From positions 372,001-436,000 of the forward strand of contig JAXLYV010000004.1 in the NCBI GenBank assembly GCA_046351235.1: a DNA stretch of 64,000 bases, given 5' to 3'. Under the pieces are notes generated by a model. That model worked only from the letters and a program-made list of their open reading frames with translations, was not told where the DNA came from and made no database searches. The translations under genes and the position numbers were made by a program. Positions 24,362-35,200 of this stretch are shown piece after piece. The first letter of the stretch is position 1; the number at the start of each line of letters is the position of its first letter. This DNA is from JBBSAT01 sp046351235 (lineage in GTDB: Bacteria > Myxococcota_A > Polyangia > Polyangiales > Sandaracinaceae).

Positions 24362-26686
24362 ATGACCGTCATCCCGCTTCATCCGCGCGCCGGCGCGATC
24401 CGTTCCATCGCCCCGGCTTCTCCTTCGTCGAGCGGCAGCGTCCTCTCCGTCCGGGGCGTCAGTAGCCCGGGCACCGAGAGCGCCGAGCGCGCACCCGCCT
24501 GGTCCGCGGCGCTCGAGCAGCTGCTCTACGGCTCGACCACGCTCGGCGCCGAGCTACCGCCGCGCGTCGAGCTGCTCGGTGCGCTCCTCGCGCTCGCCGA
24601 GGCGCAGCGCACGAAGGTGTTGCTCCCGCTTCCGGGCCTGCCCGCCGAGGTGGCCATCGTGCGGCGCGGCGCGAGCGCGCTCGTGAGCCTCTATCACACC
24701 GACGCCTCGCCCGACGTGCTCGTGCTCGATCGCCGCGTGCCGCTGCGCGCGCTCATCGACACCACGTCGTCGGCGCTCGAGAGCGAGCTCGGGAGCGAGA
24801 GCGATGCGCGCACGGCCACGCTCGGAGCGCGCCTGGTGGCCCGCGCGGCGGAGTGCGCGATCGTGGAGACGGGCGACGCCGGCCTCTCGGCCACGCGTCG
24901 TCTCGGCGGCGCGCAGGAAGATCCGGGCGAGCGCCAGCCGCTCGCCTTCGGGTTCGACGCGGCGATCTTCGAGAGCGATGGCGGCGCGCAGAGCGCCGTC
25001 TCGCACGCCGACGTGCACGCGATGCTCTTCGGCGGTCAGCTCTGGGCCTGGGTGCGCGGCCGGCGGATCCCGCTCGCACGCGGTCCGATCCTGCTCGTGG
25101 TGCAGCGCATGGTCAGCGCCGTGCGCGCGCTCGTCGACGCGGCCGACGAGAGCCGTGCCCTGCACGTGCGCCTGCGCTCGGGCGGTTTCGTGATCGCCGT
25201 GCGGCGCGAGAAGTCCGGCGAGGTCGCGCTCACGCTCGGCAGCGACGACGAGGGCGCGGTGACCGTGCCGGCGCTCGACGATCGGCGCGCGAGCCTGCCG
25301 ATCCTGCGCGTGGCCTCCGAGCTCTTGCGCGCCGTGGTCTCGGTCGATCGGACGCAGGCCCGCAACCTGCGGATCCGCGGCATGCAGTCCGAAGTGCGAC
25401 GCCTGCGCCGCGCGATCGCCTCGAGCCCGCCCCCGAGCTTCGTCAACGACGATCCCGATCGCCTCCGCACCGCGCGCGAGCGCGAGAGCACCGGCAGTGG
25501 CGGCACGCTCGCCCCGACCGCGCACCTGCGCTTCTCCAAGCGCTGGAGCGTGGCGCTCGACGGGCTCGATGCGCCGAGCACGTTCCTCTGCGGCGATCGG
25601 CTCGTCGTGGCGACCGAGCGGCGCCTCGTCGCGATCGGCCGTGATCGCGGCGAGATTCTCTGGCAGCACGAGGCGCCCTCGGCGGGCGCGTTCCTCGCCG
25701 GAACGAACGTGGTCCGCGTGCGCAGCGACGGCCTCGTCGAGATGCGCGAAGTGCACACCGGCGAGGCCGTGCTCGGCACCAAGCTCGCGCCGCGTGTCGG
25801 CGGCACGCCGCTCGGCCTCTACGCGGGCCAGGGCGCGATCCCGCCCACGGCGATCGTGTGCGAGGGCCGCGACCGGCTCGCCGCGATCGATCTGCGCACG
25901 GGCGAGCTGCGCTGGCGCTTCGTGAACCGAGGCGCGGGCGCGTTCCGGCTGCGGCGCGAGGGCCGCGTGCTGCTCGTCGTCGCCGGCGACGCGACCGTGC
26001 ACGCGCTCGACGTGGTGACCGGCGAGGTGTGCTGGCGCTGGGTCGGCGCCGGCCGACACTGCCTGACGCCGCTGGTGATCGGCGAGACCGCGATCGTGGT
26101 GAGCGGCGAGCCCGGCCGCGGGGAGGCGACGCTCGTGGGGCTCGACCTCTTCTCGGGCGCGGAGCGGCACCGCACCGCGCTCGGCGCGCCCATCGCGTCG
26201 GCACCGATCGCGGTGCACGGTCAGGTCCTCGTGGCCACGACGGGCCCGCGGCGCGGCGCGCTCTCGCTCCACGATCCGGAGAGCGGCGAGGTCGTGTTCT
26301 CGGTCGCCGATCCCGGCGTCGGCGCAGGCGGCGGCGTGCTCGCGCTCGATCGCACGCTCTTCGTGAACGCGCCGGACGGCCGCCTCACCGCGCTCGACGC
26401 GTCGACCGGCCGCGCGCGCTGGGTCACGCCGCTCGCGAGCTCGCCCTCGGACGACGTGCCGCGCCGCCTGACGCCGATCCTGCGCAGCGGCGCGCTCTTC
26501 GTGCCGCAGGCGACGGTGCACGTGGTGCGGCCGAGCGACGGTCGCGAGATCGGCGCGCCCCTCCCCTGCGACCTCGTGCCGGACACGCTGCTCGTCGACG
26601 AGCGCGGCTGGGTCTTCGTGGGCGAAGAGAGCGGGCACCTGACGGCGCTCGCGCCCGAGGCGCGCCTGACCCTCGTGAAGGGCTGA
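24362..26686 (+). CDS. PQQ-like beta-propeller repeat protein
   Basis: At 774 residues, the first 400 are alpha/beta, without a recognised family and without a signal peptide. From about residue 395 on there are BamB-like PQQ_2 repeats, for example ILWQHEAPSAG, IDLRTGELRWRFVN, LDVVTGEVCWRWVG and LDASTGRARWVTPLAS. Together these form a propeller. The frame extends upstream to 24029 across the divergent NUDIX start, so the ATG at 24362 was taken. The AgmX-type gene begins 4 nt after the stop, which suggests an operon and a shared envelope or gliding-related role. Confidence 0.75.
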   Translation: MTVIPLHPRAGAIRSIAPASPSSSGSVLSVRGVSSPGTESAERAPAWSAALEQLLYGSTTLGAELPPRVELLGALLALAEAQRTKVLLPLPGLPAEVAIVRRGASALVSLYHTDASPDVLVLDRRVPLRALIDTTSSALESELGSESDARTATLGARLVARAAECAIVETGDAGLSATRRLGGAQEDPGERQPLAFGFDAAIFESDGGAQSAVSHADVHAMLFGGQLWAWVRGRRIPLARGPILLVVQRMVSAVRALVDAADESRALHVRLRSGGFVIAVRREKSGEVALTLGSDDEGAVTVPALDDRRASLPILRVASELLRAVVSVDRTQARNLRIRGMQSEVRRLRRAIASSPPPSFVNDDPDRLRTARERESTGSGGTLAPTAHLRFSKRWSVALDGLDAPSTFLCGDRLVVATERRLVAIGRDRGEILWQHEAPSAGAFLAGTNVVRVRSDGLVEMREVHTGEAVLGTKLAPRVGGTPLGLYAGQGAIPPTAIVCEGRDRLAAIDLRTGELRWRFVNRGAGAFRLRREGRVLLVVAGDATVHALDVVTGEVCWRWVGAGRHCLTPLVIGETAIVVSGEPGRGEATLVGLDLFSGAERHRTALGAPIASAPIAVHGQVLVATTGPRRGALSLHDPESGEVVFSVADPGVGAGGGVLALDRTLFVNAPDGRLTALDASTGRARWVTPLASSPSDDVPRRLTPILRSGALFVPQATVHVVRPSDGREIGAPLPCDLVPDTLLVDERGWVFVGEESGHLTALAPEARLTLVKG

Positions 26687-26690
26687 GCGC

Positions 26691-27386
26691 GTGGCGGGCG
26701 AGGGCGGCGGCGCGCGCACCTTGTGGCGGGGCGTGCTGGCCGCCGCGCTCGGGCTCGCGCTCGTGCTGCTCGCCGTGCGGACGATGGTGGGCCGCATGAC
26801 GCAAGCCCACGTCGACGAGATTCACCGGCGCGCCGCCGATCTCGCCGCGGCACGTGACGCCGAGCGCGGAGGATCGCCGAGCGAAGAGACGCCGAGCGCC
26901 GAGACGCCGAGTGAGAGCGGGCTCGTACCGCCTTCGTCTGCGCCCGCCGCACCGAGCGAGCCGCCGAGCGTGCCGGGGCCCTCCGCCGCTCCGCCCTCCT
27001 CCGTCGGCGCGAGTGCGACCACGGAAGGCACCGAGCCGAGCGAGCCGGAGACCGTGCCCCGGCACACCGGGACCCTCGATGCCGTCGCGATCCGCGGCGT
27101 GATCCGCGATGCGCTCCCGGAGATTCGGTTCTGCTTCGAGTGGCAGCTGAACGCGCACCCCGATCTGGCCGGCCGCGTCACGATGGACTTCACGATTCAG
27201 CCGGACGGAACGGTGACGAATGCCGGCGTGCTCGAGGACGCGCTGCACGACGACGTCGTCACGCGCTGCTTCACGCACGTGATGTCGAACCTGCGATTCC
27301 CTCCGCCCGAGGGTGGCTCCGTCGCCGTGCACTACCCGTTCGCCCTCGCGAACAGCCCCGAGGCGCGGCGGCCCGAGGGGATCTGA
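26691..27386 (+). CDS. AgmX/PglI C-terminal domain protein
   Basis: At 231 residues, it has one N-terminal transmembrane helix (VLAAALGLALVLLAVRTMVG), a long Ser/Pro/Glu-rich linker (residues about 55-125), and a C-terminal AgmX/PglI domain. That domain includes IRDALPEIRFCFEWQLNAHP, VTMDFTIQPDGTVTNAGVL, a Cys in VTRCFTHVMS and LRFPPPEGG. The domain is common in myxobacteria and related to TonB-like C-termini. The GTG start is 4 nt after the upstream stop. Confidence 0.85.
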   Translation: MAGEGGGARTLWRGVLAAALGLALVLLAVRTMVGRMTQAHVDEIHRRAADLAAARDAERGGSPSEETPSAETPSESGLVPPSSAPAAPSEPPSVPGPSAAPPSSVGASATTEGTEPSEPETVPRHTGTLDAVAIRGVIRDALPEIRFCFEWQLNAHPDLAGRVTMDFTIQPDGTVTNAGVLEDALHDDVVTRCFTHVMSNLRFPPPEGGSVAVHYPFALANSPEARRPEGI

Positions 27387-27391
27387 CGCCG

Positions 27392-27414
27392 CCGGCGCGC
27401 GGAGGGCGCGCCGG
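27392..27414. terminator. Hairpin between convergent genes
   Basis: The stem CCGGCGCGC / GCGCGCCGG (9 bp, 5-nt loop) sits in the 51-bp gap between the AgmX-type gene and the end of the first alpha-2-macroglobulin-like gene. It could end transcription from both sides. Confidence 0.5.
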
Positions 27415-27437
27415 GACGATCGCGACCTCGCGCGAGA

Positions 27438-30400
27438 TCAGTTCGCGCTCGATCGATCGATCGTGATCGGCGCGATCACCGTGCGGCGATCGGGGCGATC
27501 GGCGTCGTAGGCGACGGCGGCGAGGCCGTGCATCGTGCCGCCGAGCGTCCAGCGCAGGGCGATCGGGATGCGCAGCTCCGTGCCCGAGGCGAGCGCCGTG
27601 AGCTCGATGCGGACGAAGCCCGGCCGGCGCGGCTCGACACCGATCACGCCACCGGTCGCCGAGAAGCGCGCGAGCAGGCCCTCGTCGCGCACGTCGATGC
27701 CCGCCGGAAGCTCGAGCAGCACCACCGGGTGCGCCACGGCCTCGTTCGCGTGCACCACGAGCTCGAGCGCCGAGCTGCCCTCGCTCGCGCCCACGTCGCC
27801 CTCGAGCGCCAGACGCAGCGGCGAGCCCGTCTCCGCGTCGAAGGGCGTCAGATACGCGGCCTCGGCGCGCACGAGGAGCGTCGCTCCCCCGCTCGTCGTC
27901 GCCGTCACGCCCACGCCACCGCTCGCGCGCTCGACCGGCACGACCGCGATGCCGTGATCGAACGACGCCTCGGTCGTGTGGCCCGCGGCGGTCACGCGCA
28001 CGCTGGCGCCCGCATCCGCGCCGAGCACGCCGTACGCGCCGTTCGCCAGCCACCAGAAGAGCGCCTCACCGCCCTCGCGGGTGACGAGGTTGTCGTGCGC
28101 CATCGCGCCCGCCACGAGCGAGCGTGCGAGCGCGTCGCGACCGAGCTGGTGCGCACCGACCGCCAGCGCCAGCGAGGCCGCGATCTCCTCGAGCGTGCCC
28201 GCGCGCCCCGCCGTGGCGGTGACGAGCTGGCCGCTGCCTTCGGCATGCAGGTGCGCCGCCGCACGCTCGAACATCGCGCGCCCGTAGGCGTCTTCCGGGC
28301 TCGCGAGCAAGAGCGCCGCCGCCGCGCGCGCGAGGATCGTCGGCTCGTCGGGATAGCGGCGCAGCGTGCGACGCAGGTGCGCGCGGTACTGGGCAGCCTG
28401 CCGCGCGAGCGGATCGAGCGCCGCCTCGCTCCCATCCGCGAGATCGGCGATGCCCGAGGGCGCGAGCGCACCGACGAGCGCCGCCTCGGCGCGCACGGTA
28501 CCGACGTCGCCGTCGGCATCGCGCATCGCGGCGTACGTCAGCGCGCCGATCGCCCGCTGCCGCGCCGATGCCGCCGCTTCGTCGCCCGCGTCCGCCGCCG
28601 ACCACGCGACGATCGCGCAGGCCGTGGACAGCACGGGCTCGTCACCGTCGAGCTGCCCGCCGGGCGCCTGCGCGCGGAGCAGATCCGCGCGGAAGCTCTC
28701 GTCCAGACCGGCACCGGCGAGCGTCGCCGACCAGGCGAGCAGCGCCGGATCGCGATCGCGCACCTCCGCGAGGTCCGGATCGCGGTAGAGGCCATTCGGC
28801 GCGATCACGACGACCCGCGCCGTCGTCTCTCGCGCGCGCCCTTCCACGTCCACCGTGCCCGACCAGCTGCCGCCGTCGGTGATGCCCGCGATGCGGGCGC
28901 GGATCGGATGCAGGCCCGACTCGAGCGCGAGCTCGTAGCGAACCGTGCGCAGCGCCGTGGAGCCTTCGCGGAACGTGAGGATGGCGTGCGCGTGCCCCGT
29001 GCCGGTCGGCGAGAGCGAGACGTGCGTCAGCTGCGCCGTGCCCGCGGGCACGCGGAGCTGGCCCGGGCCCTCCCCGCTCAGCGCGCCCTCGCCCGTCACG
29101 GCCACCGTGAGCGCGCGATCGGCATCGCTCGCGTTCGTCACCGCGACCGTCACCTCGACCGGCTCTCCGGCGTGCAGGCGCGTCGGGAAGCGCGACGAGA
29201 CGATCAGCGGCGAGCCGCGCAGCGCACGCGCCTCCACCACGGCCGGCATGCCATCGCGCGTGAACGCGAGCCCGACGAGCCCCCACGTGCGGGGCTCCTC
29301 GTCGAACGCGAGCGGGATCGCGCCGCCATCGAGCGCCGCGATCGTGCCGCCCACACCGCTCGTCGGCACGGTGGGCCGGCGCAGCGCGAGCGGCGTCGGA
29401 TCCGGCTCGAAGACGCTCGGCACTTCCTGCCAGACCGCGAGACCGCGCGACACGGCGGCCGCGTCGGGGCTCGACGGGATGCCCGTCGGGTACTGGCCCT
29501 CGTACTGACCGAGGAGGTCCACCGTCGCGCGGCCGAGCTCGACGCCCGAGAGACGCGCGACGAGCGCGTCCTCGCCGACGGCGCGGCCGTACGTGCTCGT
29601 CGTCGGCAGCACGCGCGCCGTCGGATCGAAGACGTCGTCCCCGTTGCCGACGACACCGTCCGGGCCCGGCGAGGCGATCTCCCAGCCCGGCAGCGGCGCC
29701 CAGGAGCCGAAGCGCGGATGACCACCGTCCGGCCGGAGCACGAAGGGCCGGCCCCAGCCATCCACGAGCTCGCGCGCCTGGATGCTGCCGAAGGGCTCGG
29801 CGTAGATCTCGGTCGTGTGCTGGAGCCACGTCGAGGGATCGCCGAGACGGGCCCACGGGAGATCGAAGCCCTGCTGGCGCACGTAGGCGCGCAGCGCCAC
29901 GAGCAAGCGGAACAGGCGCTCGCGCGTGATGCGGCGGGCGACCGAGTCGTAGGTGAACGCCGGATCGAAGGCGCGCAGGCCCGCGACCGTGAGGTCTTCG
30001 CCGCCGAGCCCCGTCGCGCCCTCGGCGCCGAGCTCGCCGCCGTCGGCCACGGCCGCGAGGATCTGCGCGTTGAACTCCCAGCGGTTGCCGTTCTGCACCG
30101 CCACGTCTTCGATGCGCTCGGGGACGGCCGCCGCGACGTAGCGCTCGATCGCCTGGAACACGAGCGCGAGGCGGCCCTCGACGAAGCGCGACTGCGATCG
30201 CCAGGGATCACGGAGCAGCGCGAGCGACTCGGGCGTCTCGGGGGCCGGCACCGCCTCGACGCTCGTGCCGCGCAGGACCCAGGGCGCGGCGACGTCGAGC
30301 GGCGTCATCACCGCGAGCGTGGCGGCGAGGAGCGCGCCCGACGCGGCGCCCGGATCGACGCGGAGATCGCCGAACGTGCGCAGCAGCTCCGCGCGGAGGC

Positions 30401-32210
30401 GGCTGGCGAGCAGGTGCGCGTCGTCGACCGGGAGCGCCGTCACGAACGCGCGCGTATCGGCGCGCGGCGCCACGACGGCCGCGTCTCCCTCGATCTGCGC
30501 CGCGAGCGCGTAGAGCTCTCCAGGGACCACCCAGACGCTCGTCGATCCGCCGCGGAGCGGGCGCTCGGTCGCGCCGTGGAGCGGGCGCGCACGCACGACG
30601 AGGATGCCCGAGTGTCCGGCCGGCACGTCGAGGTCGACCGTGCTCGCGTTCCCGGCCACGACCGCCTCGACGATCGCGCGCGGCCCCCCGTCGAGGGAGA
30701 CGACGCTCACGGCGACCGGGAGGCGCGCGACGGAGCTCGCGCGCGCGATCTCGAAGTGCGCCGTGGTGCCGGCGCGCACGACCGCGCTCGTCGCGCGGAT
30801 GCGCGCCGTTCCGTCGGGGTCGAGCGGGATGCAGCCCTCGAGGGGCGTCGCGCCGGTCGCATCGAGCGTGAGCGCCGTCGCCGCATCGCCGCCGCAGCGA
30901 TCCTGCGTGCCGGCGGCGAGCGCCTGGAGCGTGACGTCGAACGTGGCGATGCCGCTCGCGTCGGTCGTGGCCGTGCGCGTCGTCATGCGCGGGCCGCTCA
31001 GCTGCACCGCGATGCCGGCCGGAGACGCCGCGCCGTTCACGTCCACGACGCGCGCATAGAGCCGACCCCCGATCGAGGGCACGAGCGCTCCGCCCTCGAC
31101 GCCGAACGAGATCGCGCGCTCGACCCGCGCCACGCGCACCGTGGCGCCCTCGCTGAGCGCGCCGAGGCCCTCGGCCGTCACGTTCACCGAGATCTGCGTG
31201 TCGTAGAAGCCGCTCGAGAGACCGGGCGCGCGCCAGCGGAAGCTGCCGTGCCCGCGGGCGTCGGTGTCGAGCGTGCCCTGGCGCCCCCCGGGATCGAGCG
31301 GCGGGTAGATCACGCGCGCGTGCTCCACGGGCCGGCCGTCGCCGGTACGCACGACGACCTCCACGGCCATCGTCGAGTCCGGCTCCACGATCGTGTGCTC
31401 GGGCGCGAGGCTCACGATCATCGGGACGTCGCGCGGCGCGGCGAGCGTGGCCGACACGGAGGCCGTGACACGCTGCTCGCGCACGCCGACGCTCGCGGTG
31501 ATCGACACGCCGCCCACGATCTCCTCCGGCACGTGGAAGACGTGTGCGAAGAGGCCCGATGCATCCGTCGTCACGGGGACGGGCGCGCCGAGCGGGCGCT
31601 GCGCCTCGTCGAAGAGCACGAGGCGCACTTCTTCGTTCGCGATCGGGAGGCCGCTGGCTCGATCGGAGAGGCGGCCGAAGCTCTGCACGTCACCGCCGAT
31701 CGGCACCGCGGGCCGCGCCACCCAGAGCCGCAGGTCGCGCGGGGTCTGCGTCTGCACGGTGAGCTCGAAGCGGCGCTGGGCCGGCCCGCTCACGACGCGG
31801 ATGACGACACCGAACGACTCCGGCGCGTCGGCCGGGATCGGGACGTCGACCGCGACGCGACCGTGCGCGTCGGTGTGGAACACGCTCGGCGCCGCGGTGG
31901 GGTCGAGCTGCGTCGTGATCTGGATCTCGGCGTGGGACGCCAGGCGCAGATCACTCAAGCCGACGACCTCGTAGACCGTCGTGAGCCAGCGCACCGTGCC
32001 ACCGCGCGTCGCGCGCATGCCGCCCTCGAGCGAGAGCTCGACGCCGTGCACCTCGCCGCGGAGCGCGACGTGGCCCGAGGCCTGGGCGTGCCCGCGCGCA
32101 GGCGCGCCGAGGGCGACGAGGGAAGCGAGGGCGAGCAGGCCGAGCGTTCGGAGGAGCGTGCGCAGCATCGTGGGATTCGCCTTCTTCGAGGTCGCGTAGA
32201 GGCCGGTCAT
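27438..32210 (-). CDS. Alpha-2-macroglobulin-like protein with GspG-like segment
   Basis: At 1590 residues, it has a signal peptide (LLALASLVALGAPARGHAQA). Many macroglobulin-like beta domains follow, then a central helical region (about 700-800) and a GspG-like segment at residues 816-862 (VDGWGRPFVL then SPGPDGVVGNGDDVFDP). The C-terminal part has further beta domains and an alpha-helical thioester-like domain region. There is no CxEQ thioester motif, so covalent trapping is not expected. The start ATG overlaps the stop of the next upstream gene (ATGA); a second Met at 32168 directly precedes the signal peptide. It is a distant paralogue of that upstream gene product. Confidence 0.8.
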   Translation of the reverse strand: MTGLYATSKKANPTMLRTLLRTLGLLALASLVALGAPARGHAQASGHVALRGEVHGVELSLEGGMRATRGGTVRWLTTVYEVVGLSDLRLASHAEIQITTQLDPTAAPSVFHTDAHGRVAVDVPIPADAPESFGVVIRVVSGPAQRRFELTVQTQTPRDLRLWVARPAVPIGGDVQSFGRLSDRASGLPIANEEVRLVLFDEAQRPLGAPVPVTTDASGLFAHVFHVPEEIVGGVSITASVGVREQRVTASVSATLAAPRDVPMIVSLAPEHTIVEPDSTMAVEVVVRTGDGRPVEHARVIYPPLDPGGRQGTLDTDARGHGSFRWRAPGLSSGFYDTQISVNVTAEGLGALSEGATVRVARVERAISFGVEGGALVPSIGGRLYARVVDVNGAASPAGIAVQLSGPRMTTRTATTDASGIATFDVTLQALAAGTQDRCGGDAATALTLDATGATPLEGCIPLDPDGTARIRATSAVVRAGTTAHFEIARASSVARLPVAVSVVSLDGGPRAIVEAVVAGNASTVDLDVPAGHSGILVVRARPLHGATERPLRGGSTSVWVVPGELYALAAQIEGDAAVVAPRADTRAFVTALPVDDAHLLASRLRAELLRTFGDLRVDPGAASGALLAATLAVMTPLDVAAPWVLRGTSVEAVPAPETPESLALLRDPWRSQSRFVEGRLALVFQAIERYVAAAVPERIEDVAVQNGNRWEFNAQILAAVADGGELGAEGATGLGGEDLTVAGLRAFDPAFTYDSVARRITRERLFRLLVALRAYVRQQGFDLPWARLGDPSTWLQHTTEIYAEPFGSIQARELVDGWGRPFVLRPDGGHPRFGSWAPLPGWEIASPGPDGVVGNGDDVFDPTARVLPTTSTYGRAVGEDALVARLSGVELGRATVDLLGQYEGQYPTGIPSSPDAAAVSRGLAVWQEVPSVFEPDPTPLALRRPTVPTSGVGGTIAALDGGAIPLAFDEEPRTWGLVGLAFTRDGMPAVVEARALRGSPLIVSSRFPTRLHAGEPVEVTVAVTNASDADRALTVAVTGEGALSGEGPGQLRVPAGTAQLTHVSLSPTGTGHAHAILTFREGSTALRTVRYELALESGLHPIRARIAGITDGGSWSGTVDVEGRARETTARVVVIAPNGLYRDPDLAEVRDRDPALLAWSATLAGAGLDESFRADLLRAQAPGGQLDGDEPVLSTACAIVAWSAADAGDEAAASARQRAIGALTYAAMRDADGDVGTVRAEAALVGALAPSGIADLADGSEAALDPLARQAAQYRAHLRRTLRRYPDEPTILARAAAALLLASPEDAYGRAMFERAAAHLHAEGSGQLVTATAGRAGTLEEIAASLALAVGAHQLGRDALARSLVAGAMAHDNLVTREGGEALFWWLANGAYGVLGADAGASVRVTAAGHTTEASFDHGIAVVPVERASGGVGVTATTSGGATLLVRAEAAYLTPFDAETGSPLRLALEGDVGASEGSSALELVVHANEAVAHPVVLLELPAGIDVRDEGLLARFSATGGVIGVEPRRPGFVRIELTALASGTELRIPIALRWTLGGTMHGLAAVAYDADRPDRRTVIAPITIDRSSAN

Positions 32211-35200
32211 CGGACGTCCTCCGCGAGCGGGCGCAAGATCGGAGGAGGCGGCGGCGGGCGCGGTACCTCGGCGACCGAGGGCGGCTCCGCGCTCGCCTCG
32301 GGGCCGCGGTCCGAGATCTCCACGCCGCGCGAGGCGAGGATCGCCGTGGGATGCAGGCCCTCGATGCTCGGGCCGGCCTCGTCGACGAAGCTCACGCCGA
32401 AGCCACGCAGGGAGCCCGAGAGCGCCCAGCGCGCGCGCACCGGGATGCGCGTGACGCCGGCGGGCGCGATCGGCCGAAGCACGAGGTGCCACGTGGTGCC
32501 CTCGATGGTCGGCGGCTCCGCGAGGAGCGCGGACATCGCGTCGCGGGTGGGCTCGTCGAGCTCGGTGCCGGCCGGCATCTCGATGTCGACCGTGGGCCGC
32601 GTGAGCACGCGCGTGCCGCGGTTCTGGAGCGTGAGCGACATGCCCGAGCGCGTGTCGCGCGCGCCGATCGTGCCGGACCACTCGATCTCCACCGGCGCGG
32701 GCCGATCGGGCTCCACGTCCCAGGGCATGCCGTAGCGGACGTCGAGGCGCAGCATCGCGAGCGCGCCGGCCGGGAGAGCGAAGCGCAGCACGTGCGCGCC
32801 GGGGCGCGACGCGCTCTCGAGCGACGCCGTCGCGACGCCGTTCTCCGTGGTGAGCTCGACGGGCGTGCCGTCGATCGTGATCGCGATCGGGCCCGTGCCG
32901 GTGCCCGTCGTCAGGAGAGAGGCCGCCGCGCCGGCGAGCGCGCGCCCCAGCGCCGGCCAGCGCAGCGCGCCACGCGAGACCTGCGCGAGGCTGCGGACGA
33001 GCGGAAGCGCGCCCTGGCGATCCCCGCTCGCGATGCGCGCGAGCGCGAGGAGCGACGTCGGAGCGACGCGCGGCTCGGCCGAGCCGTCCTCGACGTCGGG
33101 CTCGAGCCAGGCGATGTCGCCGACCGTGACCACGCTGCGCTCGGCGCGCCGCAGCATCTCGTTCGCGCGCGCGTCGTCGTCGCCCGAGCGCCGCGTGAGC
33201 GCGAGCGCGGCCGCCACGCGCACCCACGTCTCGGGCGCGTCGACCGCTTCGGCACCCTCGTCGGCCGCGGCACGCCGGAGCAGCGTGAGCACGCGATCGA
33301 GCGACTCGCGGTGCTCCGGCATCGCCGTCGAGCGGGCGGCCGGCGCGAGCGCGAGCAGCACGAAGCTCGCCGGCTGTCGCGGGCCGTAGCCGTAGTAGGC
33401 CGAGCGCTCGGTGCTCGCGGCATCGGGGAACTGCACCGCGATCGCGCGCAGCGCCGCCTCGACGGAGGCCCCGTCGAGGTGCGCGTCGCCGTAGAGCGCG
33501 CCCACGACGAGCGCGAGCTGGAGCACGTCACGGCCCGCGAAGTACTGGTCCGCCGGGACGCCGTAGTCCTCCTGGTAGTGCACGTACTGCGCGAGCTGCG
33601 CGGCGAGCCCGTCGGGCAGCGGCTGCCGGTCCATCGCGTAGCCGAAGCCGCCCCAGAACGGATCGTTTCCCGCGAGGTCCGCCGGATCGCCGAAGATCGA
33701 TCCCGCGACCGAGAGCCGGAGATCGGCGGGGCCCCGCGCCATGGCGCGGGCGGGCAGCGTGAGCGAGACCGTCGCGTCGTTCTCGACGAGCGCCTCGAGG
33801 TGCTGGCGCACGAGGCGCGCGTCCTCGAAGACGTGCATCGGGCGGCGCACGGCGTCGAGCGCCGCGCCGTCCTCGCTCGACGCACGCACGACGAGCGCGC
33901 CCTCGCCCGCGCCGGTCAGCGTGACGTCGACGATCTGCTCGGCCGCGTCGTGCGGCCCGGCCTCGACGACGCCCGTCGCGCCGACGTCGACCGTGAAGGC
34001 GCCTTCGACCGCCACTTCGATGCGTGCGCGCACCGGCGCGTCGGTGCGGTTCTGCAGGCGCACGGGGATGCGAAGGTGATCGCCGACCGTGGCCGCCTCG
34101 GGCACGGGCGCATCGACGGTCGCGGTCTGATCGACGCGCACCGAGCCGCGGCCCGACGTGATCCACCCCGACTGCGTCCAGGCGATCGCCTCGAGCCGGT
34201 AGGTGGTGATCGCGTCGGCGAGCGGCACGTCGACCGTGGCGTGGCCGCTCGCGTCGAGCTCGACCTCGCCCACGTAGAAGAGCGTGGCCGGGAAGTCCTC
34301 GCGGATGAGGCCGCTCGCCATCGGCATCACGTCCACTGCGTCGACGACGCTGTCTTGGTCCACGTCGGCCGGCTCCTCGCGCAGCTCGAGCTCGGCCGAA
34401 GAGATCCGAGCGCGCGAAGGCGCCGCCATCTGCGCCTCGGGAGCGAGCAGCTCGCCCTCGCCACCGTAGCCGCCCGTGCCCATGCCGTAGCCGGACGTGT
34501 CGTCCATCGCGTACATCGCCTCGGACGGCGGCGGCGCCATCGGCATGGCGGTCGCTTCGCTCGTCGTCGCGGTCACGACGCCGCCGCGCATCTCTTCCTG
34601 CGCCGCGAGCCCGAGGCGTTGGTAGGCCGTCGCCATCGCCGCGAGCACGTGCTCGCCCGGCGCGATCTGCGAGAGCTGCACCATGAGCGGGTCCTCGCCC
34701 GAGACCACGGCGTACGGAGTGCCGTGCGGGACCACGCGCGCGAAGGGATCGCGCACGTCGTCGGCGTTGCCGGCCACGCCGTCGGGGCCGGGGGAGCTCA
34801 GCTCCCACTCGAGCGCGCGCTCGCTCACCACGACCGCCGGATGCCGGCCCGTCACGCGGTGCATGACGAACGCGTGCCCCCAGGGATCGACGAGCGCGTC
34901 CGGCTCGAGCACGCCGAGCTGCACGAGCAGCGAGAGCCAGCGATCGGGCGGCGCGCCGGCCGAGGCGCGCAGCGCCGACGGATCGTCGGCGTTGGTGAGC
35001 GAGCTGAGCGCGACGAGCAGCCGGACGAGGCGCGCACGCGCCACGCGGCGTGCGGCGTTGTCGAACGTGAAGCTCGGATCGGCCTGCGTGATCATCGCGA
35101 CCGTCATCCGCTGCCCGCCGAGCGTCGTGACCGCCTCGGGCGAGACGTAGCCCTGATTCACCAGCCACTCGACGACGTCCGGGGAGAAGTCCACCCGACG

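Noticed and set aside
27528..32735. Plus-strand open frame of 1735 codons antisense to the first macroglobulin gene
   Set aside because: It is rich in Arg/His/Ala and lacks domains or signal. It mirrors the codon bias of the real minus-strand gene, as do the frames at 32351-37882 and 6-3770.
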